A DNA stretch of 64,000 nt from Bradyrhizobium sp. CCGB12 (GTDB taxonomy: Bacteria > Pseudomonadota > Alphaproteobacteria > Rhizobiales > Xanthobacteraceae): the NCBI RefSeq assembly GCF_024199845.1, contig NZ_JANADO010000001.1, positions 8,482,001 to 8,546,000 on the forward strand, written 5' to 3'. Positions 48,420 through 57,254 of the stretch are shown piece after piece. Within the stretch, counting starts at the first letter, position 1; each line of letters opens with the position of its first letter. Below the pieces are notes generated by a model. The model did no database searches. It saw only the letters and a list, made by a program, of their open reading frames with translations, and was not told the DNA's origin. A program made the translations under genes and the position numbers.

Positions 48420-50648
48420 ATGTCCATGGACAAGCCGCAAATTCCGGGTGGTCCAATGTCGGGGCTGGTCGCCTCGGCGGTCGAATACATGATCGATGCG
48501 GGACAGCGCAGTGTTCTGTTCCTGGACATCATGCGTCGGCGCGGTGATCAGTACAGGGAACACGTCGCGCAAACCGCGCCGCATGTTCTCCAATATGCCG
48601 CTGAATTGATCATGGACGGTCGCGAGCTCGACGATCCCGTCAACTACGCGCTGGTGCGCATCATTCCGCCTGACGATGTGGAGATCGATGTGGACCGGCG
48701 GCCGTTCGTCGTGGTCGACCCGCGTGCGGGCCACGGTCCCGGCATCGGCGGCTTCAAGGCGGATAGCGAGATCGGGGTGGCGATGAAGGCAGGCCATCCC
48801 TGCTATTTCATCGGCTTTCTGCCGGATCCAATGCCTGGACAGACCATCGAGCGCATCGCGCGTGCCGAAGCCATCTTCATCGAAAAGGTCATCAGTCGTC
48901 ACCCGGATGCCGACGGCAAGCCCTGCGTGATCGGCAACTGCCAGGCCGGATGGGCCGTGATGATCCTGGCCTCGCTGCGTCCTGAACTTTTCGGGCCGCT
49001 GATCATCGCCGGCGCGCCGCTCGCCTATTGGGCCGGCGTGCACGGAAAATATCCGATGCGCTACTCCGGCGGGTTGCTGGGCGGAAGCTGGCTGACGGCC
49101 CTGACGTCCGATCTCGGCGCCGGTAAGTTCGACGGTGCCTGGCTGGTGCAGAATTTCGAGAACCAGAATCCGTCCAACACATTGTGGACCAAGCAGTACA
49201 ACGTCTACTCCAGGGTCGACACCGAGGCGGACCGCTATCTCGAATTCGAGCGTTGGTGGGGCGGCCATGTCAACCTCAACGCCGAGGAGATCCAGTTCAT
49301 CGTCGACGAGCTGTTCGTCGGGAACAATCTCGCGGCGGCCAAGATCGAGATGTCCGACGGCCGCAAGGTCGACCTTCGCAACATCAGGTCGCCGATCGTT
49401 GTGTTCTGCTCCGAGGGCGACAACATCACGCCGCCGCAGCAGGCTCTGCACTGGATCCTCGATTGCTATGCCGACGTCGACGAGATCAGGGCTTATGGAC
49501 AGACCATCGTCTACACCGTGCACAAGAGCATCGGCCATCTCGGCATTTTCGTGTCCGGCGGCGTTGCCAAGAAGGAGCATGCGGAATTTTCCAGCAACAT
49601 CGACCTGATCGACGTTCTGCCGCCCGGGCTCTACGAGGCCACGTTCGAGGCGAAGGACGAGGAGACCACGAGTTCGGATCTCGTGGTGGGACAGTGGGTG
49701 ATGCGCTGCGAGGCGCGGACGCTCGACGATATCCGCGCCATGGGCGGCAATTCGCCCGAGGACGAGCGGCGCTTTGCCACCGCCAAGCGCATCTCAGAGA
49801 TCAATCTGAAGGCCTACCAGAAGTTCGTCCAGCCCTGGATCAAGGGCATGGTGTCACCGCAGATGGCCGAGTGGGCCCACAACATGCATCCGCTGCGGCT
49901 GCAATACGAGCTCTTCAGCAGCCGGAACCCCTATATGGCGACGGTGAAATCATTGGCCGAGAAGGCCGAGGAGGAGCGCAAGCCGGTCGCGACGGACAAT
50001 CCGTTCCTGGCGTTCCAGGAGCAGATGTCGAAGCAGATCGTTCACGCCCTGGACAGCTGGCGCGATTCGCAGGAAGCGCTCAGCGAGGCGATCTTCCTCA
50101 GCGTCTATGGTTCGCCGGCGCTCCAGGCGACCGTCGGGGTCGATCCCACTTCCGCACCGTCCCGGCGGCAGGAGATGTCTACCGATCACCGCGCTATGCT
50201 CGAGAAGCGGGTCGCTGAACTGAAGTCGCGGATCGGCGAGGGCGGCCTTCGCGAAGCTGCGCTGCGCGCCTTGCTCTATGTCGGCTCGGCGCGGGGAATG
50301 GTGGACGAACGCAGCATCGAAGCTCTGCGCCGGATCCGTCGGGATCATGGCGGCAGACGCATGACCCTTGCCGAGTTCAAGATGCTGGTGCGCGAGCAAT
50401 TCTTCATGTTGTTGCTCGATCGCGACGGGGCGCTCGCCGCTATTCCGAAGTTGCTGCCTGACGACATGAACCGTCGTCGCGGGGCATTTGAGGCGATCGA
50501 GCAGGTGCTGTCGGCCAGTGAGGATGTCACGGGCGAGCGCGCAAACCGCCTGCGGCAGGTCGCTGGCCTGTTTGGCATCGAGACCAAGGAAGGTTCCGAA
50601 AGGGCGCCGAACGTTGCCCCTTTCGATCCCAAAGCGAAGGCGTCGTAA
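48420..50648 (+). CDS. DUF3141 protein, PhaC-like alpha/beta hydrolase with cysteine nucleophile
   Basis: This 742-residue protein has an alpha/beta-hydrolase core whose nucleophile elbow is GNCQAG (C174), followed by an aspartate in SEGDNITPP (D334) and a histidine in SIGHLGIF (H373). The G-x-C-x-G box and the spacing resemble polyhydroxyalkanoate synthases, which also use a Cys-Asp-His triad. The long C-terminal half (about residues 400-742) is helical and unlike PhaC. It has no signal peptide, so it acts in the cytoplasm. A GGAGAGG site precedes ATG 48420. It opens the operon with pta, ackA and fabI. Confidence 0.85.
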   Translation: MSMDKPQIPGGPMSGLVASAVEYMIDAGQRSVLFLDIMRRRGDQYREHVAQTAPHVLQYAAELIMDGRELDDPVNYALVRIIPPDDVEIDVDRRPFVVVDPRAGHGPGIGGFKADSEIGVAMKAGHPCYFIGFLPDPMPGQTIERIARAEAIFIEKVISRHPDADGKPCVIGNCQAGWAVMILASLRPELFGPLIIAGAPLAYWAGVHGKYPMRYSGGLLGGSWLTALTSDLGAGKFDGAWLVQNFENQNPSNTLWTKQYNVYSRVDTEADRYLEFERWWGGHVNLNAEEIQFIVDELFVGNNLAAAKIEMSDGRKVDLRNIRSPIVVFCSEGDNITPPQQALHWILDCYADVDEIRAYGQTIVYTVHKSIGHLGIFVSGGVAKKEHAEFSSNIDLIDVLPPGLYEATFEAKDEETTSSDLVVGQWVMRCEARTLDDIRAMGGNSPEDERRFATAKRISEINLKAYQKFVQPWIKGMVSPQMAEWAHNMHPLRLQYELFSSRNPYMATVKSLAEKAEEERKPVATDNPFLAFQEQMSKQIVHALDSWRDSQEALSEAIFLSVYGSPALQATVGVDPTSAPSRRQEMSTDHRAMLEKRVAELKSRIGEGGLREAALRALLYVGSARGMVDERSIEALRRIRRDHGGRRMTLAEFKMLVREQFFMLLLDRDGALAAIPKLLPDDMNRRRGAFEAIEQVLSASEDVTGERANRLRQVAGLFGIETKEGSERAPNVAPFDPKAKAS

Positions 50649-50677
50649 CGCGGGTTGCAAGGATCGGGAGCGACATC

Positions 50678-51640
50678 ATGTCAGCAGATGCCACCGCCAC
50701 GCAGTCTCCCAGCAAGTACGATCGCCTGATCGCCGCGGCCAAGGCGATCCCGCCGACGCCAACCATCGTCGTGCATCCCTGCGACGAGTCCTCCTTGCGG
50801 GGCGCCGTCGACAGCGCAACGGCCGGCATCATCCGGCCCCTTCTGGTCGGGCCGGAGCGGAAGATCAGGGATACGGCCGCCAGGATCGGATTGACCATCT
50901 CCGGCATCGAGATCGTCGATGCCGCACACAGCGACGCTGCCGCGGCGAAGGGCGTCGAATTGATCCATGCCGCCCGAGGTGAACTTCTGATGAAGGGCAG
51001 CCTGCACACCGATGAGTTGATGCGGGCGGTGACGGCGAAGGTCGGGGGATTGCGGACCGATCGGCGCATCAGCCACGTCTTCGTGATGGACGTCCCTGCC
51101 TATGCCGAGACCATCTTCGTGACCGACGCCGCGATCAACATCTTTCCTGATCTCGATGCCAAGCGCGACATCATTCAGAACGCGATCGATCTCTACAACG
51201 AGGCCGGCTTCGGCAAGGGGCCGCGGGTCGCCATCCTGTCCGCGGTGGAGACGGTCACGTCGAAAATTCCGTCCACGATCGAGGCCGCGGCGCTCTGCAA
51301 GATGGCGGACCGCGGGCAGATCACCGGCGGCGTGCTCGACGGGCCGCTGGCGTTCGACAATGCGATCGATCTCGAATCCGCACGCATCAAGGGCATCAAG
51401 TCCGAGGTCGCCGGCCGCGCGCAAATCCTGGTCGTGCCTGATCTCGAATCCGGCAACATGCTTGCCAAGAATCTCGCCTATTTCGCCAAGGCTGACGGTG
51501 CCGGCATCGTGCTCGGTGCGCGGGTGCCCGTCGTCCTGACCTCGCGCGCGGACAGCCCGAGAGCACGGATGGCGTCCTGCGCGGTCGCCGCGCTTTATGC
51601 CCATGCCCGGCGCCAAAAGGCGCCGACAATTGCTGCGTGA
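50678..51640 (+). CDS. pta: Phosphate acetyl/butyryltransferase
   Basis: This 320-residue enzyme converts acyl-CoA and phosphate to acyl phosphate and CoA. The family segments RPLLVGPERKIRDTAARIGL, ELLMKGSLHTDELMRAV and VVPDLESGNMLAKNLAYFA are all present. It is the short, single-domain form. Followed by acetate kinase with a four-base GTGA overlap, it would yield ATP from acetyl-CoA without respiration. It is the second gene of the FixK-controlled unit. Confidence 0.92.
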   Translation: MSADATATQSPSKYDRLIAAAKAIPPTPTIVVHPCDESSLRGAVDSATAGIIRPLLVGPERKIRDTAARIGLTISGIEIVDAAHSDAAAAKGVELIHAARGELLMKGSLHTDELMRAVTAKVGGLRTDRRISHVFVMDVPAYAETIFVTDAAINIFPDLDAKRDIIQNAIDLYNEAGFGKGPRVAILSAVETVTSKIPSTIEAAALCKMADRGQITGGVLDGPLAFDNAIDLESARIKGIKSEVAGRAQILVVPDLESGNMLAKNLAYFAKADGAGIVLGARVPVVLTSRADSPRARMASCAVAALYAHARRQKAPTIAA

Positions 51641-52860
51641 TCGCCATGGACACCATCCTCGTCGTCAACGCCGGCTCGTCGAGCGTCAAGTTCCAGGTCT
51701 TTGCAGTCGAGGGCGAGGGCACTTTGCGCCGGCTGATCAAGGGGCAGGTGGACGGCATCGGCAGCCGCCCGCGCTTGCGGGCGAGCAGGGCAGGCAACGA
51801 ACCCATGGCCGATCGGGCCTATCCGATCGAGGCCATTCCGGACGTTCCGGCGGCGATGGATGTCGCGGGCGAATGGCTGCGGAACGAGGTTCGTATCCAT
51901 CCGTTGGCGGTCGGGCATCGCGTCGTCCATGGTGGGCCGGACTATGAGCGGCCGATTCTCATCGATCATGGCGTGGTGGCGCGGCTGGAGCGCTTCGTCG
52001 CGCTGGCACCGCTGCATCAGCCGCACAATCTGGCGCCGATCCGTTCGATCCTTGCCAATTTCCCGACGGTGCCGCAGGTCGCCTGCTTCGATACCGCGTT
52101 TCACCGGACACACGGCCCGTTGGCCGATCATTACGCGATCCCGCACCAGCTCCACGCCGAGGGCGTGCGGCGCTACGGCTTCCATGGACTCTCCTATGAA
52201 TACATCTCCAGGACCCTGCCGCAGATTGCGCCGGAGATCGCAAGACGCCGGGTGATCGTCGCACATCTCGGCAGCGGCGCATCGATGTGCGCCATGAAGG
52301 GCGGGTTGAGCGTCGAAAGCACCATGGGATTCACCGCGCTCGACGGGTTGCCGATGGGCACGCGACCCGGCCAGCTCGATCCGGGCGTCGTGCTGTATCT
52401 GATGTCCGAGAAGGGAATGACGGTCTCGAAGGTGCAGGATTTTCTCTACCGCGATTGCGGACTGAAAGGTCTCTCAGGCATCAGCAACGACATGCGCGAA
52501 CTGGAGGCGAGCACCGATTCGCAAGCGAAGCTGGCCGTCGACTATTTCGTCTATCGCATCGGCCTCAATGCCGGCGCGCTCGCCGCTGCGCTCCAGGGCA
52601 TCGATGCCTTCGTCTTCACCGCCGGCATCGGCGAGAATTCGAGCCGCATTCGCGCACGTGTGGCGGAGCACCTCGGCTGGCTCGGCGTGGCACTCGATGC
52701 GGCCGAGAACACGCGCCATTCGCGGCTGATATCGACGAAGGCCAGTCTCATCCCCGTCTATGTCGTACCGACCGACGAGGAGCTGATGATCGCGCAGCAC
52801 ACGCTGTCGCTGTTGATGAACGGCCAATCGACCAACCCCAGGCATGCGAGGGTGTCATGA
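51637..52860 (+). CDS. ackA: Acetate/propionate family kinase
   Basis: This kinase (407 residues from GTG 51637, or 404 from ATG 51646) makes ATP from acetyl phosphate and ADP. The ASKHA-fold motifs are clear: VVNAGSSSVKFQVF at the start, RVVHGGPDY, HNLAPI, FDTAFH, the substrate arginine region RYGFHGLSYEYI, HLGSGASMCA and VFTAGIGENS. The GTG overlaps the pta stop (GTGA), which suggests coupling. The gene ends in an ATGA overlap with fabI. Confidence 0.93.
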   Translation: MIAMDTILVVNAGSSSVKFQVFAVEGEGTLRRLIKGQVDGIGSRPRLRASRAGNEPMADRAYPIEAIPDVPAAMDVAGEWLRNEVRIHPLAVGHRVVHGGPDYERPILIDHGVVARLERFVALAPLHQPHNLAPIRSILANFPTVPQVACFDTAFHRTHGPLADHYAIPHQLHAEGVRRYGFHGLSYEYISRTLPQIAPEIARRRVIVAHLGSGASMCAMKGGLSVESTMGFTALDGLPMGTRPGQLDPGVVLYLMSEKGMTVSKVQDFLYRDCGLKGLSGISNDMRELEASTDSQAKLAVDYFVYRIGLNAGALAAALQGIDAFVFTAGIGENSSRIRARVAEHLGWLGVALDAAENTRHSRLISTKASLIPVYVVPTDEELMIAQHTLSLLMNGQSTNPRHARVS

Positions 52861-53645
52861 TTCCAGTATTTCCGGACAGCAAGGTTGCCCTGAAGGGAAA
52901 GAAGGGTCTGGTCGTCGGCATCGCCAACGACCAGTCGATCGCCTGGGGGTGCGCCAGGGCGTTTCGCGCACTCGGCGCCGATCTCGCCGTTACTTACCTG
53001 AACGAGCGCGCCAAGAAGCACGTCGAGCCGCTCGCGCAGGCACTGGAGGCGCCGATTTTCCTACCGCTCGACGTCATGGTTGAAGGCCAGACCGAAGCGG
53101 TGTTCGAGCGGATCAAGTCGGAGTGGGGCCAGCTCGATTTCCTGCTACATTCCATCGCCTTCTCGCCGAAGGAAGCATTGCACGGCCGCGTCGTCGATGT
53201 TGGCCGCGACGGCTTTCTGAAGACCATGGACGTCTCCTGCTGGTCATTCCTGCGGATGGCACATCTTGCCGAACCCTTGATGAAGAACGGCGGCACGATG
53301 TTCACCATGACCTATTACGGCAGCCAGATGGTGGTGGAGAACTACAACATCATGGGCGTCGCGAAGGCCGCCCTGGAGGCCTCCGTCCGTTACGCTGCCG
53401 CCGAACTGGGTCCGAAGGGCATCCGGGTCCATGCAATCTCGCCGGGGCCGCTCGCCACGCGTGCGGCGTCGGGCATCCCGGAGTTCGACGAGCTGATGGA
53501 CAAGGCGCAGTCGAAGGCGCCCTCACGCAGCCTCGTCAGCATCGACGATGTCGGCAATGCCACTGCGTTCCTGGCGCTCGACGGCGCCAAGCTGATCACC
53601 GGCAGCGTGCTTTATATCGACGGCGGCTATCACATCATCGATTGA
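52857..53645 (+). CDS. fabI: Enoyl-[acyl-carrier-protein] reductase FabI
   Basis: This 262-residue enzyme reduces enoyl-ACP with NAD(P)H in fatty acid synthesis. FabI features are GLVVGIANDQSIAWG at the nucleotide site, LHSIAFSPK, and the catalytic pair in YNIMGVAKAALEAS (Y-x6-K), with the substrate loop ISPGPLATRAASGI. The ATG at 52857 overlaps the ackA stop by four bases. It is probably a second FabI besides a housekeeping copy, placed under low-oxygen control. Confidence 0.93.
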   Translation: MIPVFPDSKVALKGKKGLVVGIANDQSIAWGCARAFRALGADLAVTYLNERAKKHVEPLAQALEAPIFLPLDVMVEGQTEAVFERIKSEWGQLDFLLHSIAFSPKEALHGRVVDVGRDGFLKTMDVSCWSFLRMAHLAEPLMKNGGTMFTMTYYGSQMVVENYNIMGVAKAALEASVRYAAAELGPKGIRVHAISPGPLATRAASGIPEFDELMDKAQSKAPSRSLVSIDDVGNATAFLALDGAKLITGSVLYIDGGYHIID

Positions 53646-53711
53646 TCGCGCGGCCGGGCCTCGTCACGCGGGGCCTGGACCGTCCGGGCACCTGGGGCTG
53701 ATCACAGTGTG

Positions 53712-53734
53712 TTGCCCGACGGGGCAATCGGTTT
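53712..53734 (+). terminator. Possible terminator after fabI
   Basis: TTGCCC and GGGCAA form a 6-bp stem over a 4-base loop, followed by TCGGTTTT. It is weaker than the hairpin at 53761. Confidence 0.45.
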
Positions 53735-53760
53735 TACCGCCCGAAAAAGCATCATGCGAT

Positions 53761-53793
53761 CAACCCCATGGCTACTGTGCATGGGGTTGTTTT
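53761..53793 (+). terminator. Rho-independent terminator of the DUF3141-pta-ackA-fabI operon
   Basis: CAACCCCATG and CATGGGGTTG form a 10-bp stem over a 9-base loop, followed by TTTT. It lies between the convergent fabI and MaoC genes. Confidence 0.8.
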
Positions 53794-53806
53794 CGAGCTT
53801 TTTGTT

Positions 53807-54265
53807 TCAGCGGTAGTGCAGGGCAATCAACTCGGCGACGCAGGCCGGCTTCTTGCCGCCATCAATCTCGATCACGAGGTGATAGTTCACGCGCAGCCCG
53901 TCCGGCGGCACGTCCTCGGCTTCGGCAATCGTGACCCGGCCGCGCAGTTTTGAGCCCGCCGGAACCGGTGCGAGATATCTGATCCGGTCCGCGCCGTAGT
54001 TGAGCGTGTTGCGTAGGCCCTTCAGACCGATCACCGAGCGAATGAACATCGGCGCAAGCGCGAGGGACAGCAGGCCGTGGGCGATGGTCTTGCCGCCCGG
54101 CATCTCCTTGCTCGCGCGCTCCTGGTCGACATGGATCCATTGCTCGTCGCAGGTCGCCTCGGCGAACTGGTTGATGCGCTCCTGTGTGATCTCGATCCAG
54201 TCGCTGGCACCGATCTCGGTGCCGAGGGCCGACTTGATCTCGTCGAAGTCGCTGAATGTTCGCAT
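53807..54265 (-). CDS. MaoC/PhaJ-type (R)-specific enoyl-CoA hydratase
   Basis: This 152-residue hot-dog-fold protein has the hydratase-2 core AEATCDEQWIHVDQERA, where aspartate and histidine are separated by four residues, as in (R)-specific enoyl-CoA hydratases. TIAHGLLSLALAPMF and NYGADRIRYLAPVPAG are further family signatures. Such enzymes interconvert enoyl-CoA and (R)-3-hydroxyacyl-CoA, the form used for polyhydroxyalkanoates. It follows the CoA-transferase genes by 13 bp and ends their unit. Confidence 0.9.
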   Translation of the reverse strand: MRTFSDFDEIKSALGTEIGASDWIEITQERINQFAEATCDEQWIHVDQERASKEMPGGKTIAHGLLSLALAPMFIRSVIGLKGLRNTLNYGADRIRYLAPVPAGSKLRGRVTIAEAEDVPPDGLRVNYHLVIEIDGGKKPACVAELIALHYR

Positions 54266-54278
54266 GGGGTTGACCTGT

Positions 54279-54929
54279 TCAGATCCTCATTTCCGGAACC
54301 TTGTCGGGAATGGCGAGCTCGGCCTCTGTCAGCGCCAGGACCTCGCCGACGCTGATGCCGGGTGCGGTCTCCAGCAACGTCGCCTTGCCGTCGGGAAAAC
54401 CGATCACGGCCATGTCCGTCACCACCAGGTTGACAGGGCGTGCGGAGGTCAGCGGCAGCGAGCATTTTGCCACGATCTTCGACTTGCCCTTCGCCGCGTG
54501 CTGCATGGCGACGATCACGCGCTGGGCGCCGCTGACGAGGTCCATCGCGCCGCCCATGCCCGGCACCATCTTGCCGGGGATCATCCAGTTGGCGAGATGG
54601 CCGTGCGCGTCGACCTGGAGGCCGCCGAGCACGGTGACATCGACATGGCCACCGCGGATCAGGCCGAACGACATCGCGCTGTCGAAGGTTGAAGCGCCCG
54701 GCAGCGCGCTGATCGGCCGGCCGCCGGCGTCGGTCAGCGTCGGATGCGCCATGCCTTGCTCGGGAATCGGCCCTGTGCCGATCAGCCCATTCTCCGACTG
54801 GAAGAACACTTTCAGATCGGGCGGCACGTAGTTCGCGACCAGGGTCGGAATGCCGATCCCGAGGTTGACGAGGTTGCCGCTCTTCAGCTCCTTGGCGACG
54901 CGTCGGGCGATGGTGATCTGGGGATCCAT
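54279..54929 (-). CDS. 3-oxoacid/acetate CoA-transferase, subunit B
   Basis: This 216-residue subunit carries the catalytic glutamate of class I CoA-transferases in QSENGLIGTGP. LVNLGIGIPTLVANYVP and GAMDLVSGAQRVIVAMQH are typical of subunit B of the AtoA/ScoB type. The heterodimer moves CoA between short-chain acids such as acetoacetate, succinate or acetate. The frame opens upstream to 54995, but ATG 54929 lies 4 bp after the subunit A stop and matches the usual N-terminus. Confidence 0.92.
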   Translation of the reverse strand: MDPQITIARRVAKELKSGNLVNLGIGIPTLVANYVPPDLKVFFQSENGLIGTGPIPEQGMAHPTLTDAGGRPISALPGASTFDSAMSFGLIRGGHVDVTVLGGLQVDAHGHLANWMIPGKMVPGMGGAMDLVSGAQRVIVAMQHAAKGKSKIVAKCSLPLTSARPVNLVVTDMAVIGFPDGKATLLETAPGISVGEVLALTEAELAIPDKVPEMRI

Positions 54930-54933
54930 GATG

Positions 54934-55581
54934 TCACCCGTTGGTGATGAGATAGTCGACGAGCGGCGCGGGGGTGACGACATGATCGGGCGCAATCACG
55001 CCGACGGGCACGATATTCTCGGCCGTCACGATGACGGTGTCGGCCGCCATCGCCATGACCGGATTGAAATTGCGCGAAGTGAGCGCGTAGGCGAGGTTGC
55101 CGAGGTAGTCGGCGAGGAAGGCGTGCACCAGTGCGAATTGGGCGCGCAGGGCCGTTTCCAGCAGGAATGGCCGGCCATCGACCTCGATCTGACGTTTGCC
55201 TTCGGCAACCAGCGTCCCGACGCCCGTTGGCGTCAGCACGCCGCCAAGACCGCATCCCCCGGCGCGGATGCGCTCGACGAAGGTGCCTTGCGGAACGAGG
55301 TCGACGGCGATCTGGTTCGCCAGCATCTGCTGCTGCACCTTCGGATTGAGGCCGATATGCGTTGCGGTCAGCTTCGACACCAGGGCCTGATCGAACAGCT
55401 TGCCGACGCCTTTGCCGGGCGTCGCCGCGTCGTTCGAGATCAGGGTCAGACCTGTCTTCCGCTGGCGCACGACTTCGTCGAGCAGCCGCTCCGGAGTCCC
55501 GACTCCCATGAACCCGCCCACCATGACGCTCGCGCCCGCCGGTATCATCGCAACGGCTTCTTCGACGGAAACGGCCTTCAT
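54934..55581 (-). CDS. 3-oxoacid/acetate CoA-transferase, subunit A
   Basis: This 215-residue subunit has the family features AVAMIPAGASVMVGGFMGVG, LISNDAATPGKGVGKLF and GVGTLVAEGKRQIEVDG of the AtoD/ScoA type. It pairs with subunit B encoded 4 bp downstream. The ATG at 55581 has a CGGAG site; the open frame upstream to 55698 crosses the FixK/Fnr box and overlaps the preceding gene. The box centre is 74 bp upstream. Together with MaoC the unit handles 3-oxo- and 3-hydroxyacyl-CoA. Confidence 0.92.
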   Translation of the reverse strand: MKAVSVEEAVAMIPAGASVMVGGFMGVGTPERLLDEVVRQRKTGLTLISNDAATPGKGVGKLFDQALVSKLTATHIGLNPKVQQQMLANQIAVDLVPQGTFVERIRAGGCGLGGVLTPTGVGTLVAEGKRQIEVDGRPFLLETALRAQFALVHAFLADYLGNLAYALTSRNFNPVMAMAADTVIVTAENIVPVGVIAPDHVVTPAPLVDYLITNG

Positions 55582-55647
55582 GGTCGGTACTCCGATCGGA
55601 TACGGAAGAGCATCAGCCGGATGTTTGCCGGCCCTCACCGCGATCCT

Positions 55648-55661
55648 TTGATTTGCATCAA
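55648..55661 (-). promoter_or_regulatory. FixK/Fnr box upstream of the CoA-transferase unit
   Basis: TTGATTTGCATCAA is a complete dyad 74 bp before the subunit A start. It overlaps the last codons of the upstream hypothetical gene. Confidence 0.75.
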
Positions 55662-56272
55662 GGCTCCCCGCCATTTGAAACATCGATGGTGATCCCAACG
55701 CTTCGGAGCATGTCGTGCCACAGCTTGCGCACCTCGCGGTGGCGGCGTTCGAGCGCGGAGTCGACGGCGGCGCGAAATGGCACGAGATTGGGCCCCTTCA
55801 GAGACAGGATTTGTGCCTGGAGCAGGCGTCCGCTCTCGAGCTCGATGCGGCGTAGCGCCATCGCGAACGGATCCTCGGGATTTGCCTCCACCGGCAACAA
55901 TGCCGCCGGCCGGATACTCGCGTGAACGGCATGGGCGAGTGTCGCAACACCAGCCGCCACTGCCAGAGGCCAGTCCGATATTTCGTAGACCGGCGCTGGA
56001 AACCAGGCACTTTCCCAGGCCGCGACCATATAGCCGAGACCCGGGTCGGGCGCCCAACTCGTCGCGCGCATCAGCAGCGAGACGATCTCGGTCTCGCGGA
56101 AGAGCTGCGCGTTCAGCTCGGTCTGCCAAGCGGACTCCAGCTTCGCGGGCAAGGTGAACGCGGACTGGCGCGCCAGCGCGCCATGCGCGGAGATGAGAAA
56201 TGTGGCGACACGCGTCTGCTGGTGCGGCGGCACGCGGCCCTCGGAATCGAGTGGTCCGTAGAGTTCGTTCAT
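55658..56272 (-). CDS. Hypothetical alpha-helical protein
   Basis: This 204-residue protein has the segments LESAWQTELNAQLFRETEIV, WESAWFPAPVYEISDWPLAV and RHREVRKLWHDMLRSVGITI. It has no signal peptide, and a mostly helical fold is expected. The pattern resembles small proteins encoded near poly-3-hydroxyalkanoate genes in rhizobia, but I cannot name the family. Its start codon overlaps the stop of the alpha/beta-hydrolase gene by four bases, so the two are coupled. Confidence 0.72.
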   Translation of the reverse strand: MNELYGPLDSEGRVPPHQQTRVATFLISAHGALARQSAFTLPAKLESAWQTELNAQLFRETEIVSLLMRATSWAPDPGLGYMVAAWESAWFPAPVYEISDWPLAVAAGVATLAHAVHASIRPAALLPVEANPEDPFAMALRRIELESGRLLQAQILSLKGPNLVPFRAAVDSALERRHREVRKLWHDMLRSVGITIDVSNGGEP

Positions 56273-57195
56273 GTCGTCAATCTCTCAACGGGAATCGCGC
56301 GCAGATGATCGTAGCCGGCCGGAAAGGGTGTGAGCTCGCCACCCGCTTCGTCAGGCGCGATCCAGACGGCCTTGTTACCTTGCCAGCGGGCGGCCAGTAC
56401 GTCATCGGCGAAACGCACAAGCAAGTCGGCGGTGAGCGCGGCCTTCTCGAGCGTGAAAGCGTGATAGGCGCGCGGGATGATCACAAGCGAGCTGTTGGGG
56501 ATCTCAACGCGCAGGGTCTCGTGCAATGCGCGAGGCGTCAGGAAGTCGAACTCGCCGTTCAAGATCATGGTCGGCACGGTGATCGATGAAAGCTGCGGCG
56601 TCAGCGGCTTGAAGTCGAGGAAGGACTCCATCAGGTTCTGGAGCGCGTAGACGTCATTGACCAGCCAGCCCTGGCGCTTGATGCCGTCGAGCTTGTCCAG
56701 GAGCGGCTTCAGCCATTGGTCCGATAGGTTCATCGGCAAAAGCAGATCCTGGAGATAGCCTGTGCCGCCCAGAATCAGGCCGGTGCGTAAGGCATTGCCG
56801 ATCAGTAGAAGTTGAGGCGAAAGCTCGGCAAAGCAGCTCATCGGTACGAGCCCGGACAGTCGCTCCCCATGCTCGATTGCATATCGCAGCGCGATCAGGC
56901 CGCCAAAACTGATCCCGCTCAGAAAAATCGGTCCGTCTCCGAGTTCGCCGATCAGGAGGCGCAACGCTGTGACCTGGTCGTCCTGGCTGATGTAGAGCGT
57001 CGGCTTGTCGGAGGCGCCCTGGCCGAGCAAATCGAAGGTCGCAACGCGAAAGCCCCGCGCCGACAAAGCCTCGCGATAGGCACCCCACAGCTCGGAATAT
57101 TGCGTCAGCCCGTTCACGAGGACATAGACTGGCGCGCCCGCCGGCCCGTCGAGCTCATAGCGGATCCGATATGAGCCGTGGCTGAGGAAGGGCAT
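56269..57195 (-). CDS. Alpha/beta hydrolase
   Basis: This 308-residue cytoplasmic hydrolase has the fold landmarks VYVLVNGLTQYSELWGAYRE, DLLGQGASDKP, the nucleophile serine in LSGISFGGLIALRYA and the histidine in IIPRAYHAFTLEKA, with an aspartate in NGEFDFLTP. The substrate is unknown; thioesters or polyester oligomers would fit the context. The frame opens at 57255, in the FixK/Fnr box, so ATG 57195 is used. It is the first gene of a two-gene unit. Confidence 0.88.
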   Translation of the reverse strand: MPFLSHGSYRIRYELDGPAGAPVYVLVNGLTQYSELWGAYREALSARGFRVATFDLLGQGASDKPTLYISQDDQVTALRLLIGELGDGPIFLSGISFGGLIALRYAIEHGERLSGLVPMSCFAELSPQLLLIGNALRTGLILGGTGYLQDLLLPMNLSDQWLKPLLDKLDGIKRQGWLVNDVYALQNLMESFLDFKPLTPQLSSITVPTMILNGEFDFLTPRALHETLRVEIPNSSLVIIPRAYHAFTLEKAALTADLLVRFADDVLAARWQGNKAVWIAPDEAGGELTPFPAGYDHLRAIPVERLTT

Positions 57196-57254
57196 CGCGA
57201 GACAATTCCGGCTTTGCGCTGTCCGTGATCTTCGACGTCTGGCGGCCGATTCCA

